Assembly: GCA_014653975.1 (NCBI GenBank)
Contig: JACWDR010000001.1
Span: 180,944 to 244,943, forward strand
Direction: 5' to 3'
DNA from: Pelagibacterales bacterium SAG-MED20
GTDB taxonomy: Bacteria > Pseudomonadota > Alphaproteobacteria > Pelagibacterales > Pelagibacteraceae
DNA: 64,000 nt
Below the pieces are notes generated by a model. It did no database searches, was not told the origin of the DNA, and worked only from the letters and a program-made list of their open reading frames with translations. Shown here piece by piece: positions 8,334-17,063 of the stretch. The position numbers were made by a program, and so were the translations under genes. Numbering within the stretch: position 1 is the stretch's first letter; each line of letters opens with the position of its first letter.

Positions 8334-9521
8334 TTAATTTTTTTCAACACAAATAGCTATGCCCATGCCGCCACCAATACATAACGTGGCACAACCTCTG
8401 GCTTTGTTCTGTCTAAGCATTTCATGTATTAATGTTACTAAAATTCTAGTTCCCGATGCACCAATAGGATGCCCTAATGCTATTGCACCACCATTAAAAT
8501 TTACTTTTTCTTCTTGAATTTTAAGATCTCTAATTACTGCAATACTTTGAGCCGCAAACGCCTCATTTATTTCAAACAAGTCAACACTTTCAATTTTCCA
8601 ATTTGCCACTTTTAACGCCATATTAACAGCAGGTATTGGACCAAGACCCATCATAGATGGTTCAACACCACATGTTGCCCAAGATACTATTTTAGCTAAC
8701 GGTTTTATTGATCTGCGTTCAGCCTCCTCTCTAGACATCAATACGATTGCAGCTGCTCCATCATTTATTCCAGATGAATTTCCTGCAGTAACTGTTCCGT
8801 TATCCCTAAAAACAGTTTTTAATTTTTTTAAATCTTCTAATTTTAAATTACTTCTAGGATGTTCATCTTTTTCAAAAACAAATTTTTTTTTATCTGAAGT
8901 GACTTGTAGTTTAATTAACTCTTCTTTGAATTTATTTTCATTTATAGCCTTTTGGGTTTTTTCTTGTGAATTTAATGCAAAAAGATCCTGTTGATTTCTA
9001 GAAATTTTATATTTATCTGCAACATTTTCTGCTGTAACTCCCATATGGTAACCATTAAATGCGTCTATTAATCCATCATGAACCATGGTATCAACCAATT
9101 TATCTTTTAATAATCTTTTATCTTCTCTATAAAATATTGCATGCGGCGCTCTCGACATGTTTTCTTGACCACCTGCAACTATAATTTTATTTTCATTTAA
9201 GCTTATAGATTGATATCCTGAGATGACAGATCTTAATCCAGAACCACAAACTTGATTAACGATATATGCTGGTTTTGAGACTGGAATTCCAGCATCGATA
9301 GATGCTTGTCTCGCTGGATTTTGACCAGATCCAGAAGTAAGAACATGTCCCATGATAATCTCATCAATATCATCATTTTTTAATTGTGATTTATTGATAA
9401 CCTCTTTGATAGCTATAGAGCCTAATTTATAAGCATCCAAACCTTTCAAAGATCCTTTATATGCGCCTATAGGTGTCCTTAATGCAGCAGTTATAACTAC
9501 ATCATTTGTTTTTTTGCTCAT
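8334..9521 (-). CDS. Acetyl-CoA C-acetyltransferase (thiolase II)
   Basis: This thiolase condenses two acetyl-CoA to acetoacetyl-CoA or performs the reverse cleavage. The start is placed at MSKKTNDVVITAALRTPIG (395 residues), three codons inside the track ORF. Catalytic residues are visible: the nucleophilic Cys92 in NQVCGSGLRS, the His in GGAIALGHPIGASG, and the C-terminal Cys in CIGGGMGIA. Length fits the biosynthetic PhaA/AtoB group. The acetoacetyl-CoA synthetase gene at 14.9-16.9 kb is on the same strand, and both may serve acetoacetate or ketone-body use, though they are not one operon. No phaB or phaC is adjacent, so polyhydroxybutyrate synthesis is not implied. Confidence 0.93.
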   Translation of the reverse strand: MSKKTNDVVITAALRTPIGAYKGSLKGLDAYKLGSIAIKEVINKSQLKNDDIDEIIMGHVLTSGSGQNPARQASIDAGIPVSKPAYIVNQVCGSGLRSVISGYQSISLNENKIIVAGGQENMSRAPHAIFYREDKRLLKDKLVDTMVHDGLIDAFNGYHMGVTAENVADKYKISRNQQDLFALNSQEKTQKAINENKFKEELIKLQVTSDKKKFVFEKDEHPRSNLKLEDLKKLKTVFRDNGTVTAGNSSGINDGAAAIVLMSREEAERRSIKPLAKIVSWATCGVEPSMMGLGPIPAVNMALKVANWKIESVDLFEINEAFAAQSIAVIRDLKIQEEKVNFNGGAIALGHPIGASGTRILVTLIHEMLRQNKARGCATLCIGGGMGIAICVEKN

Positions 9522-9596
9522 TACTAACATAGCATAATATTTTATAAGTTAATTTACATCAAAAACTTTGGTATATTGAGCAAATTATTTAATTAA

Positions 9597-9673
9597 GGAC
9601 CGCTGGCCAAATTGGATAAGGCGCTCGGCTACGAACCGGGAGATTCCAGATTCGAGTTCTGGGCGGTCCACCA
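9597..9673 (+). tRNA. tRNA-Arg (anticodon ACG)
   Basis: The acceptor arms GGACCGC (9597-9603) and GCGGTCC (9663-9669) pair perfectly and are followed by A and an encoded CCA. The anticodon stem CTCGG/CCGGG encloses a seven-base loop with anticodon ACG at 9631-9633, which is read as ICG after deamination and decodes CGN arginine codons. The T arm (TTCGAGT) is normal. A 32-codon ORF starts 15 bases after the CCA. Confidence 0.96.
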
Positions 9674-9688
9674 AAAAAAGGGAAAAAT

Positions 9689-9787
9689 ATGTTTGAATGG
9701 CTAACTAAATCATCTTTGCAAAAATCTGTTATATATTTTTTTGGTATTGTCTTTATAGTTTTATTAATCTTAACTTTTGTATTATAA
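9689..9787 (+). CDS. Small single-span membrane protein, 32 residues
   Basis: This short ORF lies between tRNA-Arg and the thioesterase gene and is below the track's size limit. It starts with ATG after AAAAAAAGGGAAAAAT, which contains a purine-rich ribosome-binding site. The predicted protein has a short polar head (MFEWLTKSSLQK) followed by about 19 hydrophobic residues (VIYFFGIVFIVLLIL) running to the end, as in single-pass small membrane proteins. I do not recognise a family. It could be co-transcribed with the tRNA upstream and the thioesterase 11 bases downstream. A chance ORF remains possible, but start, ribosome site and clean hydrophobic span support it. Confidence 0.55.
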   Translation: MFEWLTKSSLQKSVIYFFGIVFIVLLILTFVL

Positions 9788-9798
9788 AAAATACAATT

Positions 9799-10224
9799 AT
9801 GTCTAATAAATTTGAACAAATAAGTCTTAAACCAGGTTTTATGAAACACAATGGTGGGATTTTATTTAGGAATATATCTGAAACAGAGTTTGAATTTAAA
9901 ACAACAATTAATAAAAACCACTTAAACGCTGCTGGCATAACTCATGGCGGTTATTTATCAGCTTTAATTGATGCTGGAGCAGGGACTGCAGCTCATAGAG
10001 CAGCTGGAAATGCACTATGCGTAACTATTTCATTAGATCTAAAATTTATTGGGGCTTCTAAAGTGGGAGATGAAGTAACCGGCTTCACAAAAATTCTTAA
10101 AAAAACAAATACTTTAGTATTTTTATTTTGTGAGTTGAAATGTAATGATATTATTATAACTTCTGCTTCAGGAGTATGGAAAATTTTAAAAACAAAACCA
10201 CCTGAACGTAATTCTGGTGATTAG
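9799..10224 (+). CDS. PaaI-type hotdog-fold thioesterase
   Basis: This 141-residue protein has the 4HBT hotdog fold and probably hydrolyses an acyl-CoA thioester in the cytoplasm. The recognisable region is NAAGITHGGYLSALIDAGAGTAAH, where HGG and the following acidic residue (Asp) form the usual active site and helix of PaaI/YbgC-like enzymes. A second characteristic strand is ISLDLKFIGASKVGDEV. The natural substrate cannot be told. The stop abuts the convergent TRAP permease stop with no space between them. Confidence 0.85.
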   Translation: MSNKFEQISLKPGFMKHNGGILFRNISETEFEFKTTINKNHLNAAGITHGGYLSALIDAGAGTAAHRAAGNALCVTISLDLKFIGASKVGDEVTGFTKILKKTNTLVFLFCELKCNDIIITSASGVWKILKTKPPERNSGD

Positions 10225-12546
10225 TTATTCTTTTCTTCTTGAATTTAAATAACCAAATATTATTAGTAATAAAATTGCTATCGGATAAATAACTCTTTTA
10301 TTTGGCCTATCTGAATTCTCAATCTTAAATTCACTTATATGGTCACCTATTTCAAACCCACTTTTTTTAGCTTTTCCATTCCATTGTAAAGTATCTACAA
10401 CTATTTTATCATTTTCTTTTGTTAAATTAATTCCATATTCTTCCAGACTAAATTCAGCTTCAAAACTATTTTTATTGATTACAAATAATTTATATCTCTC
10501 ACCATAAGGACTTGGCCGAGTAACTTTAAATCGTACTTCTTTATTAGGATCTAATCTATTTAAATGAATCTTATTAATATCTTGATAATTATATTTTGGG
10601 TAAAATTTATTTAGGACAAATTCAGGTGACAGTAAAGAAATAGAAATTAATAAAAAAATTATTATTTCATACCATCTTAATCTATTGATAAACCAACCTT
10701 GAGTTGCCGATGTAAAAACTAAAATTCCTACTAAAGATGTAACAATTACAACTAATGCATGCCAAATATTCTCCACACCTATTAATAATAGTTCGTGATT
10801 AAACAAAAAAACAATTGGAAGTATCCCAGTTCTCAGACTATACCAAAAAGCCTGTAAACCAGTTCTAAGAGGATCACCTCCCGATATAGCTGCTGCTGCA
10901 TATGAAGCTAGACCAACAGGAGGTGTTACATCAGCCATTAAACCAAAATAAAAAACAAATAAATGAACCGCTATAAGTGGAAAAATAAATCCAGATGCAT
11001 TTCCAACATCTACTAAAACTGTTGCCATTAGGGACGCTACAACGACATAGTTTGCTGTTGTTGGTAATCCCATTCCTAACAATAAGCATAAAATTATTGT
11101 TAAGAATAATAAGATAGAAACATTGTCTTTAGCTATAGATTCAATAACTATAATTAAGTTTGTACTTAGCCCTGTAGAACCAACTGCTCCTACAATTATC
11201 CCTGCTGTTGCAATTGCTATTCCTACACCAACCATATTTAAAGCGCCTTTTTCAAACCCAGTTATAGTTTGATTAAACCAAGCTTTTACTGCTTCTTTTA
11301 AATTAGGGTTTTTAATTGATATGTTAATTAAGTTTACAAAAATCAATGCAATGGTTGCATAAAATATAGAATAGGAAGCTGTAAATCTTAGATATACAAG
11401 CATGTATATCAAAACAAAAATAGGTATTAAAAAGTGAAGACCTGATAAAAATGTTCTTTTTAGATTCGGAACATCTGCATCATCCATACCTTTTAGGTTA
11501 AGCTTCAAAGCTTCAAGATGTGAAATATAAAAAAGTGCTACATAAGAAATAATTGCTGGTAGAAATGCATGTTTAACAATCTCAAAATAAGTAACTCCAA
11601 TAAAGCTTGCCATAACAAAGGCCGCTGCGCCCATGACTGGTGGCATTAATTGTCCATTTACCGAAGATGATACCTCTATTGCTCCAGCTTTTTCTTTTGA
11701 AAAACCAGTTTTTTTCATAATTGGAATTGTAAAAGTTCCAGTTGTAACAGTATTTGCAATTGAAGATCCTGATATTAGACCTGTCATTCCAGAACCCAAA
11801 ATTGCTGCTTTAGCCGGTCCTCCTCTCATTTTTCCAACCATAGCAAAAGCTAAATCTAAAAAATATTTACCACCACCAGCAGTTTCTAAAAGTGCGCCAA
11901 ATAAAACAAACAAAAAAATAAAGTCTACAGAAACACCTATAGGAATTCCAAATATAGCTTCTTGATCAAGCCACTGAAAACCTACTAACCTATTTAATGA
12001 AAGTCCACCGTGTGAAATTATTTCTGGTGCGTATCTTCCAAAATATGAAAATAATAAAAAACAAATAGCAATAATGACTAAAGGTAACCCAATTGCTCTT
12101 CTTGTTGCCTCAAGTAATATTAAAATTCCACAACTTCCTATAATTAATTCTACTGGCAAATTAAAATTTTCACTTAATGAAATATTTAAAAGGACACCCC
12201 CTCTATCAACAAGTTGGTCGTAAAAAAAATAAATATAGAAACAAGAAAAAGCACCTACAAGGCTAATAAAAATATCAAATATAGAAATTTTTTTTCCTTT
12301 AAAAGTCGGATAAATCAAAAAAGCTAAAGTCAAAGCAAATCCTAAATGAATTGCTCTAGCAGGAAGTCCCTTAAACATTCCAATGTTAAAAATAAAAGGA
12401 AAGGGTGATGCATACCAAAGCTGAAATAAAGACCAAATAATTGCAATCGCTGCAACTACTTTTAAATGTAGGCCAGTAAGATTTCTAGTTGGTGATAAAT
12501 CTTCACTGATCTTACTTTCAATTTTTTTATTAATACTTTGACTCAT
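10225..12546 (-). CDS. TRAP transporter fused permease (TAXI type) with C-terminal DUF3394-like region
   Basis: This is the membrane component of a TRAP-TAXI uptake system, driven by an ion gradient and supplied by the binding protein encoded upstream. The 773 residues fuse the small (DctQ-like) and large (DctM-like) permeases. About four N-terminal helices are followed by the large channel, with signatures GKMRGGPAKAAILGSGMTGLISGSS and LLLGMGLPTTANYVV. From about residue 630 there is a soluble segment with a PDZ-like stretch (WNGKAKKSGFEIGDHI) and a last helix, matching the DUF3394 tail of this subfamily. Substrate is unknown, with organic acids or amino acids usual. A terminator hairpin separates it from the binding-protein gene. 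Confidence 0.93.
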   Translation of the reverse strand: MSQSINKKIESKISEDLSPTRNLTGLHLKVVAAIAIIWSLFQLWYASPFPFIFNIGMFKGLPARAIHLGFALTLAFLIYPTFKGKKISIFDIFISLVGAFSCFYIYFFYDQLVDRGGVLLNISLSENFNLPVELIIGSCGILILLEATRRAIGLPLVIIAICFLLFSYFGRYAPEIISHGGLSLNRLVGFQWLDQEAIFGIPIGVSVDFIFLFVLFGALLETAGGGKYFLDLAFAMVGKMRGGPAKAAILGSGMTGLISGSSIANTVTTGTFTIPIMKKTGFSKEKAGAIEVSSSVNGQLMPPVMGAAAFVMASFIGVTYFEIVKHAFLPAIISYVALFYISHLEALKLNLKGMDDADVPNLKRTFLSGLHFLIPIFVLIYMLVYLRFTASYSIFYATIALIFVNLINISIKNPNLKEAVKAWFNQTITGFEKGALNMVGVGIAIATAGIIVGAVGSTGLSTNLIIVIESIAKDNVSILLFLTIILCLLLGMGLPTTANYVVVASLMATVLVDVGNASGFIFPLIAVHLFVFYFGLMADVTPPVGLASYAAAAISGGDPLRTGLQAFWYSLRTGILPIVFLFNHELLLIGVENIWHALVVIVTSLVGILVFTSATQGWFINRLRWYEIIIFLLISISLLSPEFVLNKFYPKYNYQDINKIHLNRLDPNKEVRFKVTRPSPYGERYKLFVINKNSFEAEFSLEEYGINLTKENDKIVVDTLQWNGKAKKSGFEIGDHISEFKIENSDRPNKRVIYPIAILLLIIFGYLNSRRKE

Positions 12547-12567
12547 TCTTAAAAGTTACTCTATTAT

Positions 12568-12603
12568 AAAAAAAAGGCCCAATAAATATATCAGGCCTTT
12601 TTT
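12568..12603 (-). terminator. Terminator between TAXI binding protein and permease genes
   Basis: On the minus strand the stem AAAAAAGGCC/GGCCTTTTTT with a 14-base loop ends in a run of eight or nine T residues. It sits 20 bases after the binding-protein stop and 21 bases before the permease start. It probably stops most transcripts after the binding protein, giving an excess of that subunit over the permease. The stem is symmetrical and could also act on the plus strand. Confidence 0.85.
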
Positions 12604-12623
12604 ATTTAGTCTAAGTTATTGAA

Positions 12624-13628
12624 TTACATCAACCCAGCTTCTTTATAGTATCTCTTAGCACCTTCGTGTAATGGCGCTGATAAGCCATCAGCAATCATAT
12701 CTTCTTTTTTAAGTGAAGAGAAAGCAGGATGTTGTTTTTTGAAATCATCAAAGTTTTCAAATACTGCTTTTACTACTAAATAAACTAGATCAGCTTCAAC
12801 TGCGTTACTAGTTACAACAGTTGCTTTGACACCAAAAGTAGTGGCATCTTTTTTCTGACCTGTATAAGTTCCCTTAGGTATTACAGCTTTTGCATAATAA
12901 TCAGCACCACTAATTAATGCTTGAACCTCAGGGCCAGTTAAATTGATAGGAGATGCTTTAGCTGCGCAAGTTGCTGCTTGCTCCATTGCACCATTTGGAA
13001 ATCCCACCGAATAACCAAAAGCATCAATTTTACCGTCACACAAAGCTTTTACTTGCTCAGATGAAGTTAATTCCGTAGTTGATTTAAAGAAACTGTTATC
13101 AACTCCTTTTGCTTTCATAAGCTCTTCCATAGTTCCTCTTTGGCCAGAACCAGGGTTACCAATGTTCACAACCTTTCCTTTTAAGCCAGAAAAATCTTTA
13201 ATCTTTGCTTTTTTTCTTGCCCAAATTTGAAAAGGCTCATTATGTACTGAAAAAACAGCTCTTAAACCTTTATACTGTTTTCCTTCCCATTTACTTGAGC
13301 CATTGACAGCATGATATTGCCAGTCAGACTGAGCTACACCAAATTGAAATTCGCCAGCAGCGATTTGACCAATATTATAGTTTGATCCACCAGTTGAAGG
13401 TGCAGTACATCTATAAGCTTTGTCTATACCCTTTTTTCTTCCATGTTCTTTAGCAATTGCTGATTTATGTAGCATTTTGCAAATTGCGTTACCAGTTTGG
13501 AAATATACTCCAGTTGGTCCGCCTGTTCCTATCGTAAAGAACTCCGCAGATTTTGCAACACTCATAAAAGATAAAGATGCTACAAATATTAGTAGAGCAC
13601 TTGATAGAGATGTTATTATTTTTTTCAT
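12624..13628 (-). CDS. TAXI family TRAP transporter solute-binding protein
   Basis: This 334-residue periplasmic protein captures the ligand for the TRAP permease encoded downstream. The N-terminus is a clear Sec signal peptide (positive MKK, hydrophobic core, probable cleavage after SAKSA-like residues at about 28). The mature part begins with FFTIGTGGPTGVYFQTGNAIC, the defining start of TAXI proteins, followed by CTAPSTGGSNYNIGQIAAGEFQFGVAQSD. The ribosome site GAGGAGAAA is strong, in line with high expression of binding proteins. The gene leads its operon, with a terminator between it and the permease. Ligand is not predictable from what I can see. Confidence 0.94.
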   Translation of the reverse strand: MKKIITSLSSALLIFVASLSFMSVAKSAEFFTIGTGGPTGVYFQTGNAICKMLHKSAIAKEHGRKKGIDKAYRCTAPSTGGSNYNIGQIAAGEFQFGVAQSDWQYHAVNGSSKWEGKQYKGLRAVFSVHNEPFQIWARKKAKIKDFSGLKGKVVNIGNPGSGQRGTMEELMKAKGVDNSFFKSTTELTSSEQVKALCDGKIDAFGYSVGFPNGAMEQAATCAAKASPINLTGPEVQALISGADYYAKAVIPKGTYTGQKKDATTFGVKATVVTSNAVEADLVYLVVKAVFENFDDFKKQHPAFSSLKKEDMIADGLSAPLHEGAKRYYKEAGLM

Positions 13629-13700
13629 TTTCTCTCCTCTAAGTCGTTATTTTTATTAATTAAATTAAACAGTAATTAAGGAGTTATGTATAGCGAGTAT

Positions 13701-14927
13701 TTATGTTGATGTTGACCATTTTTTTAACTTGTCCACACCTTCAACGATCTTGGGTGCAAACTTTAAAATTAAACTCTTATCAATTTCTTGTTTATTCTTG
13801 ATCTGCATCATAAATTTTTGCCCATCAAAATCAGTAAAACTTAATCTTGCTAGCATCTTTTTTTTATCAAATCCAAAATCTGATCCTGGTAATAATGCTA
13901 CTCCCGTTTCTTTTAAAATATTGTCACACATTTCTGCAGATGTATTAAATTTTTTGTTCAAAAATTCTGGCATAAGGTAAAATCCTCCTTGAGGTTTATT
14001 TATTAAAACTTTGTTTGATTTTAAGTTTTCATAAACATAATTGCCTACTGCTTTAAGAATATTTTTAGAACGATCTATATATTCACTATGATCACTTTTA
14101 TAAGCAGTAATTGCAGCATATTGAATTGGGGCACTGACAGCTGAAAAAGTTTCACTAGCTAGCACATTAATTGAGTCTCTTAAAATATTTAAAGAGTCTG
14201 GAATTATAAAATAACCTAATCTCCAACCACCAGCTCCACACCATTTGCTTAAGCCTGTACTAATGATTGTTTTTTCAGGACAAAAACTAGAAATAGATTT
14301 GAATCCCTTCTCAAAGCTCAACTCAGAATAAATTTCGTCTGATAAAATAATAAGGTTATGTTTTTTTGTAATCTCACTAATTTCTTCTAAATTTTTACAA
14401 ACTTGTCCTGATGGATTATTTGGTGAATTCAAAAATAATAGGTAGTTTTTATTTTTATCTTTTAAAATAATTTCTTCAATTTCTGTTCCTGTGGGAAACC
14501 AATTGTTTTCTCTTTTTGTTTGTATCGCTTGAATTTTGTTTCTTCCAATAATTGCTTGCGGAGCATAAGAAACCCAACTTGGTACTGGCAATATTATTTC
14601 TCCATCAAACAAAACATGTAATAAAAACATAAGTTCTTTTGAACCTGGGCCAATAATTACATTTTTAGATTTATAACTATAACCTTTTTTAATTGATGCA
14701 AATTTTGCAACAGTTTCTCTAAGTTCCTTAAGTCCTTGTATTGGTAGATATTTATTTTGATAAGCATTATCTTTTAATGCTTCAACAATATCATTTGGTA
14801 TTTGGAATGGCGATTGGCCAAAACCAAATCTAAATATCTTTTTGCCTTTATCTTCTAGCTCTGCAGAAATTTCATTAATTTTCAAAGTAGAAGATTGTTC
14901 TAAACCTTTAATTATATTTTTTAACAT
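13701..14927 (-). CDS. Pyridoxal-phosphate aminotransferase, class I/II
   Basis: A 408-residue fold-type I aminotransferase. Features visible are the cofactor-contacting NSPNNPSGQV, SDEIYSELSFE, and the Schiff-base lysine in TGLSKWCGAGGWRLGY with the carboxylate-binding Arg following (WRLGY). This arrangement is that of aspartate/aromatic/alanine aminotransferases, and the exact substrate pair is uncertain. The start abuts the acetoacetyl-CoA synthetase stop directly (TAAATG), so the two are translationally coupled. The binding-protein gene follows 72 bases downstream. A joint role in catabolising an amino or keto acid is possible but inferred from order alone. Confidence 0.85.
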   Translation of the reverse strand: MLKNIIKGLEQSSTLKINEISAELEDKGKKIFRFGFGQSPFQIPNDIVEALKDNAYQNKYLPIQGLKELRETVAKFASIKKGYSYKSKNVIIGPGSKELMFLLHVLFDGEIILPVPSWVSYAPQAIIGRNKIQAIQTKRENNWFPTGTEIEEIILKDKNKNYLLFLNSPNNPSGQVCKNLEEISEITKKHNLIILSDEIYSELSFEKGFKSISSFCPEKTIISTGLSKWCGAGGWRLGYFIIPDSLNILRDSINVLASETFSAVSAPIQYAAITAYKSDHSEYIDRSKNILKAVGNYVYENLKSNKVLINKPQGGFYLMPEFLNKKFNTSAEMCDNILKETGVALLPGSDFGFDKKKMLARLSFTDFDGQKFMMQIKNKQEIDKSLILKFAPKIVEGVDKLKKWSTST

Positions 14928-16889
14928 TTAATAATTTAATTCTTTCAAATTTTTATACTGCTCTAAAATCTGTGAGTTTGCTAGAGCTTCTTTATTTTTA
15001 ATTATATTTCCCTCTATTGTATTTTTTACAGCTAATTCAACTATTTTTCCATTTTTAGTTCTTGGTATATCATCAACTACGATAATTTTAGATGGAACAT
15101 GTTTTGGAGATGCATTTTTTCTAATTTGAATTTTAATTTTTTTAAATAAATTTTCATTGAATTTATTTTTTGATTTTAAAACTATAAACAAAACAATTCT
15201 AATATCATTATCCCATGCTTGGCCAACAACAATGGATTCTTTAACTTCTTTAAATTTTTCTACTTCAGAATATATTTCAGCAGTTCCCAGTCTTACACCT
15301 CCAGGGTTAAGGGTCGTGTCTGATCTGCCATGAATAACAAAACCACCACTTTTTTTTATTTCTGCATAATCACCATGGTGCCATATATTTGAAAAATTAT
15401 TAAAATATGCACTTTTAAATTTAATGTCATTTTTATCTTTCCAAAATTTTAAAGGCATAGACGGAAAAGGATTCTTACAAACTAATTCTCCTTTTTTATT
15501 TTTTAAAGGTTTTCCTTTCTGATTAAAAATATCAACATCTAGACCTAATCCTTTATTTTGTATTTCTCCTAAAATTACTGGTTGGTATAAATTTCCTAAA
15601 ACAAAACAGGAAACAATGTCTGTGCCTCCTGATATAGAAGACAGATGAACATTTTTTTTTATATTCTCATAGACATATTTAAACCCATCATTTGATAGTG
15701 GAGATCCTGTAGAACAAATTGTTCTTAGCTTTGGCAAACTATATTTATATTTTAAACTAGGTCTAGATTTGCGAAGAGTGTCAATATATTTTGCACTGAT
15801 ACCAAACAATGTAATTTTTTCTTTTTGAGCAATTTTTAACAACAAGTCTTCTTTTTTGTACATAGGTGAACCATCAAATAAAACAATAGATGCCTTGGAC
15901 GCTAAGGCACTTATCAACCAGTTCCACATCATCCATCCACAAGTGGTAAAATAAAAAACGTTGTCTCCACTTTTGATATCACAATGAAGTTGATGTTCTT
16001 TTTTATGTTGAAGCAAAACTCCTCCACTCCTATGACATATACATTTTGGTTTTCCAGTAGTTCCACTTGAATACAAAATTATAAGCTCTTGTTCAAAATC
16101 AAACTTTGGAAACAGAGACTTTTGTGTCTCTATTTTGATTAATTCACTCCATTTAAATACCTTTACTTTTTTATATTTATATCTACTAAACGTTTTTTTT
16201 TCTCCTGGGTAATTCACAACAACAACATGTTTAATAGAAGGTATTGCTTTTAAAATTTGAGGAACTCTTACTAAAACATTTATTGTTTTTCCATTATAAA
16301 AATATTTATCTATTACAAATAAAACCTTAGGATTAATTTGTGAAAAACGTTCTATTACACCTTTAATACCAAAATCTGGTGAACAGGATGACCATATTGC
16401 TCCTAGAGTAGAAGATGATAAAAATGCTTCAACTGCCTCTATAGAATTAGGCAAATAAGCCGCAACTCTATCTTTTTTTTTAATCTTAATACTTTTTAAA
16501 AATTTAGATACTTTGTTTACGTTATCATTTAATTCTCGCCAGCTTCTTTCTTCCCTAAAACCGTTCTCACTTATAAATGTTATGGCTTTGTCCTGATTGT
16601 TCTTCGAAAGAAGATTTTCAGCAAAGTTTAATTTTGAGTTTGGTAAAAATAAATTTTTGTAAAAAATTTTTGATTTTTTTGTTTTTATTTTACCCTTATG
16701 TCCTCTTGTCTCAGAAAAATCCCAAATAGAGCTCCAAAAATCTCCTGGATTATTAATGCTCCATTTTAAAATATTTTCAAACTTTTGATTAAATTTTTTA
16801 TTGAATTTCCCAGAAATAAACTCTTCATATTTATATAAAATAGAATTTTTTTTCTTTCTTAAAGAGGCTTCCCATAATTTTTTAGACAT
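14928..16889 (-). CDS. Acetoacetyl-CoA synthetase (acetoacetate-CoA ligase)
   Basis: This 653-residue adenylate-forming enzyme activates acetoacetate to acetoacetyl-CoA, with ATP converted to AMP. It belongs to the acetyl-CoA-synthetase-like branch: phosphate-binding loop LYSSGTTGKPKCICH (about 270-285), later signature YAEIKKSGGFVIHGRSDTTLNPGGVRLG, and the catalytic Lys near the end in PRTKNGKIVE. The N-terminus (LWEASLRKKKNSILYKYEEFI) and the motif TTCGWMMWNWLISAL are those of acetoacetate ligases rather than acetate ligases. It would feed the thiolase at 8.3-9.5 kb. It is the first gene of the pair with the aminotransferase. The divergent gap to the helicase is 174 bases and holds no obvious gene. 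Confidence 0.9.
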   Translation of the reverse strand: MSKKLWEASLRKKKNSILYKYEEFISGKFNKKFNQKFENILKWSINNPGDFWSSIWDFSETRGHKGKIKTKKSKIFYKNLFLPNSKLNFAENLLSKNNQDKAITFISENGFREERSWRELNDNVNKVSKFLKSIKIKKKDRVAAYLPNSIEAVEAFLSSSTLGAIWSSCSPDFGIKGVIERFSQINPKVLFVIDKYFYNGKTINVLVRVPQILKAIPSIKHVVVVNYPGEKKTFSRYKYKKVKVFKWSELIKIETQKSLFPKFDFEQELIILYSSGTTGKPKCICHRSGGVLLQHKKEHQLHCDIKSGDNVFYFTTCGWMMWNWLISALASKASIVLFDGSPMYKKEDLLLKIAQKEKITLFGISAKYIDTLRKSRPSLKYKYSLPKLRTICSTGSPLSNDGFKYVYENIKKNVHLSSISGGTDIVSCFVLGNLYQPVILGEIQNKGLGLDVDIFNQKGKPLKNKKGELVCKNPFPSMPLKFWKDKNDIKFKSAYFNNFSNIWHHGDYAEIKKSGGFVIHGRSDTTLNPGGVRLGTAEIYSEVEKFKEVKESIVVGQAWDNDIRIVLFIVLKSKNKFNENLFKKIKIQIRKNASPKHVPSKIIVVDDIPRTKNGKIVELAVKNTIEGNIIKNKEALANSQILEQYKNLKELNY

Positions 16890-17063
16890 AATTTAGCTTT
16901 AAATTATTAATACAGAATTATTGAAATTATGATAACTTAATAAAAGTTATAAAAGATAAATGAGAACTTTTAACTGTACGATTCGGTCATGTTTTAACCC
17001 ATTTTTGTTCTTTATCAGTAACAATATGTTGTGGGGGAATAATTAAAGGTACCATTTATAGAA

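Noticed and set aside
9589-9938. Two minus-strand ORFs over tRNA-Arg and the thioesterase start
   Set aside because: One reads antisense through the tRNA and the other through the hotdog gene; neither has family features.
16932-16950. ATAACTT-AATAA-AAGTTAT inverted repeat in the acetoacetyl-CoA synthetase/helicase gap
   Set aside because: Only seven AT-rich pairs, which are expected often by chance at this base composition, and no T run.
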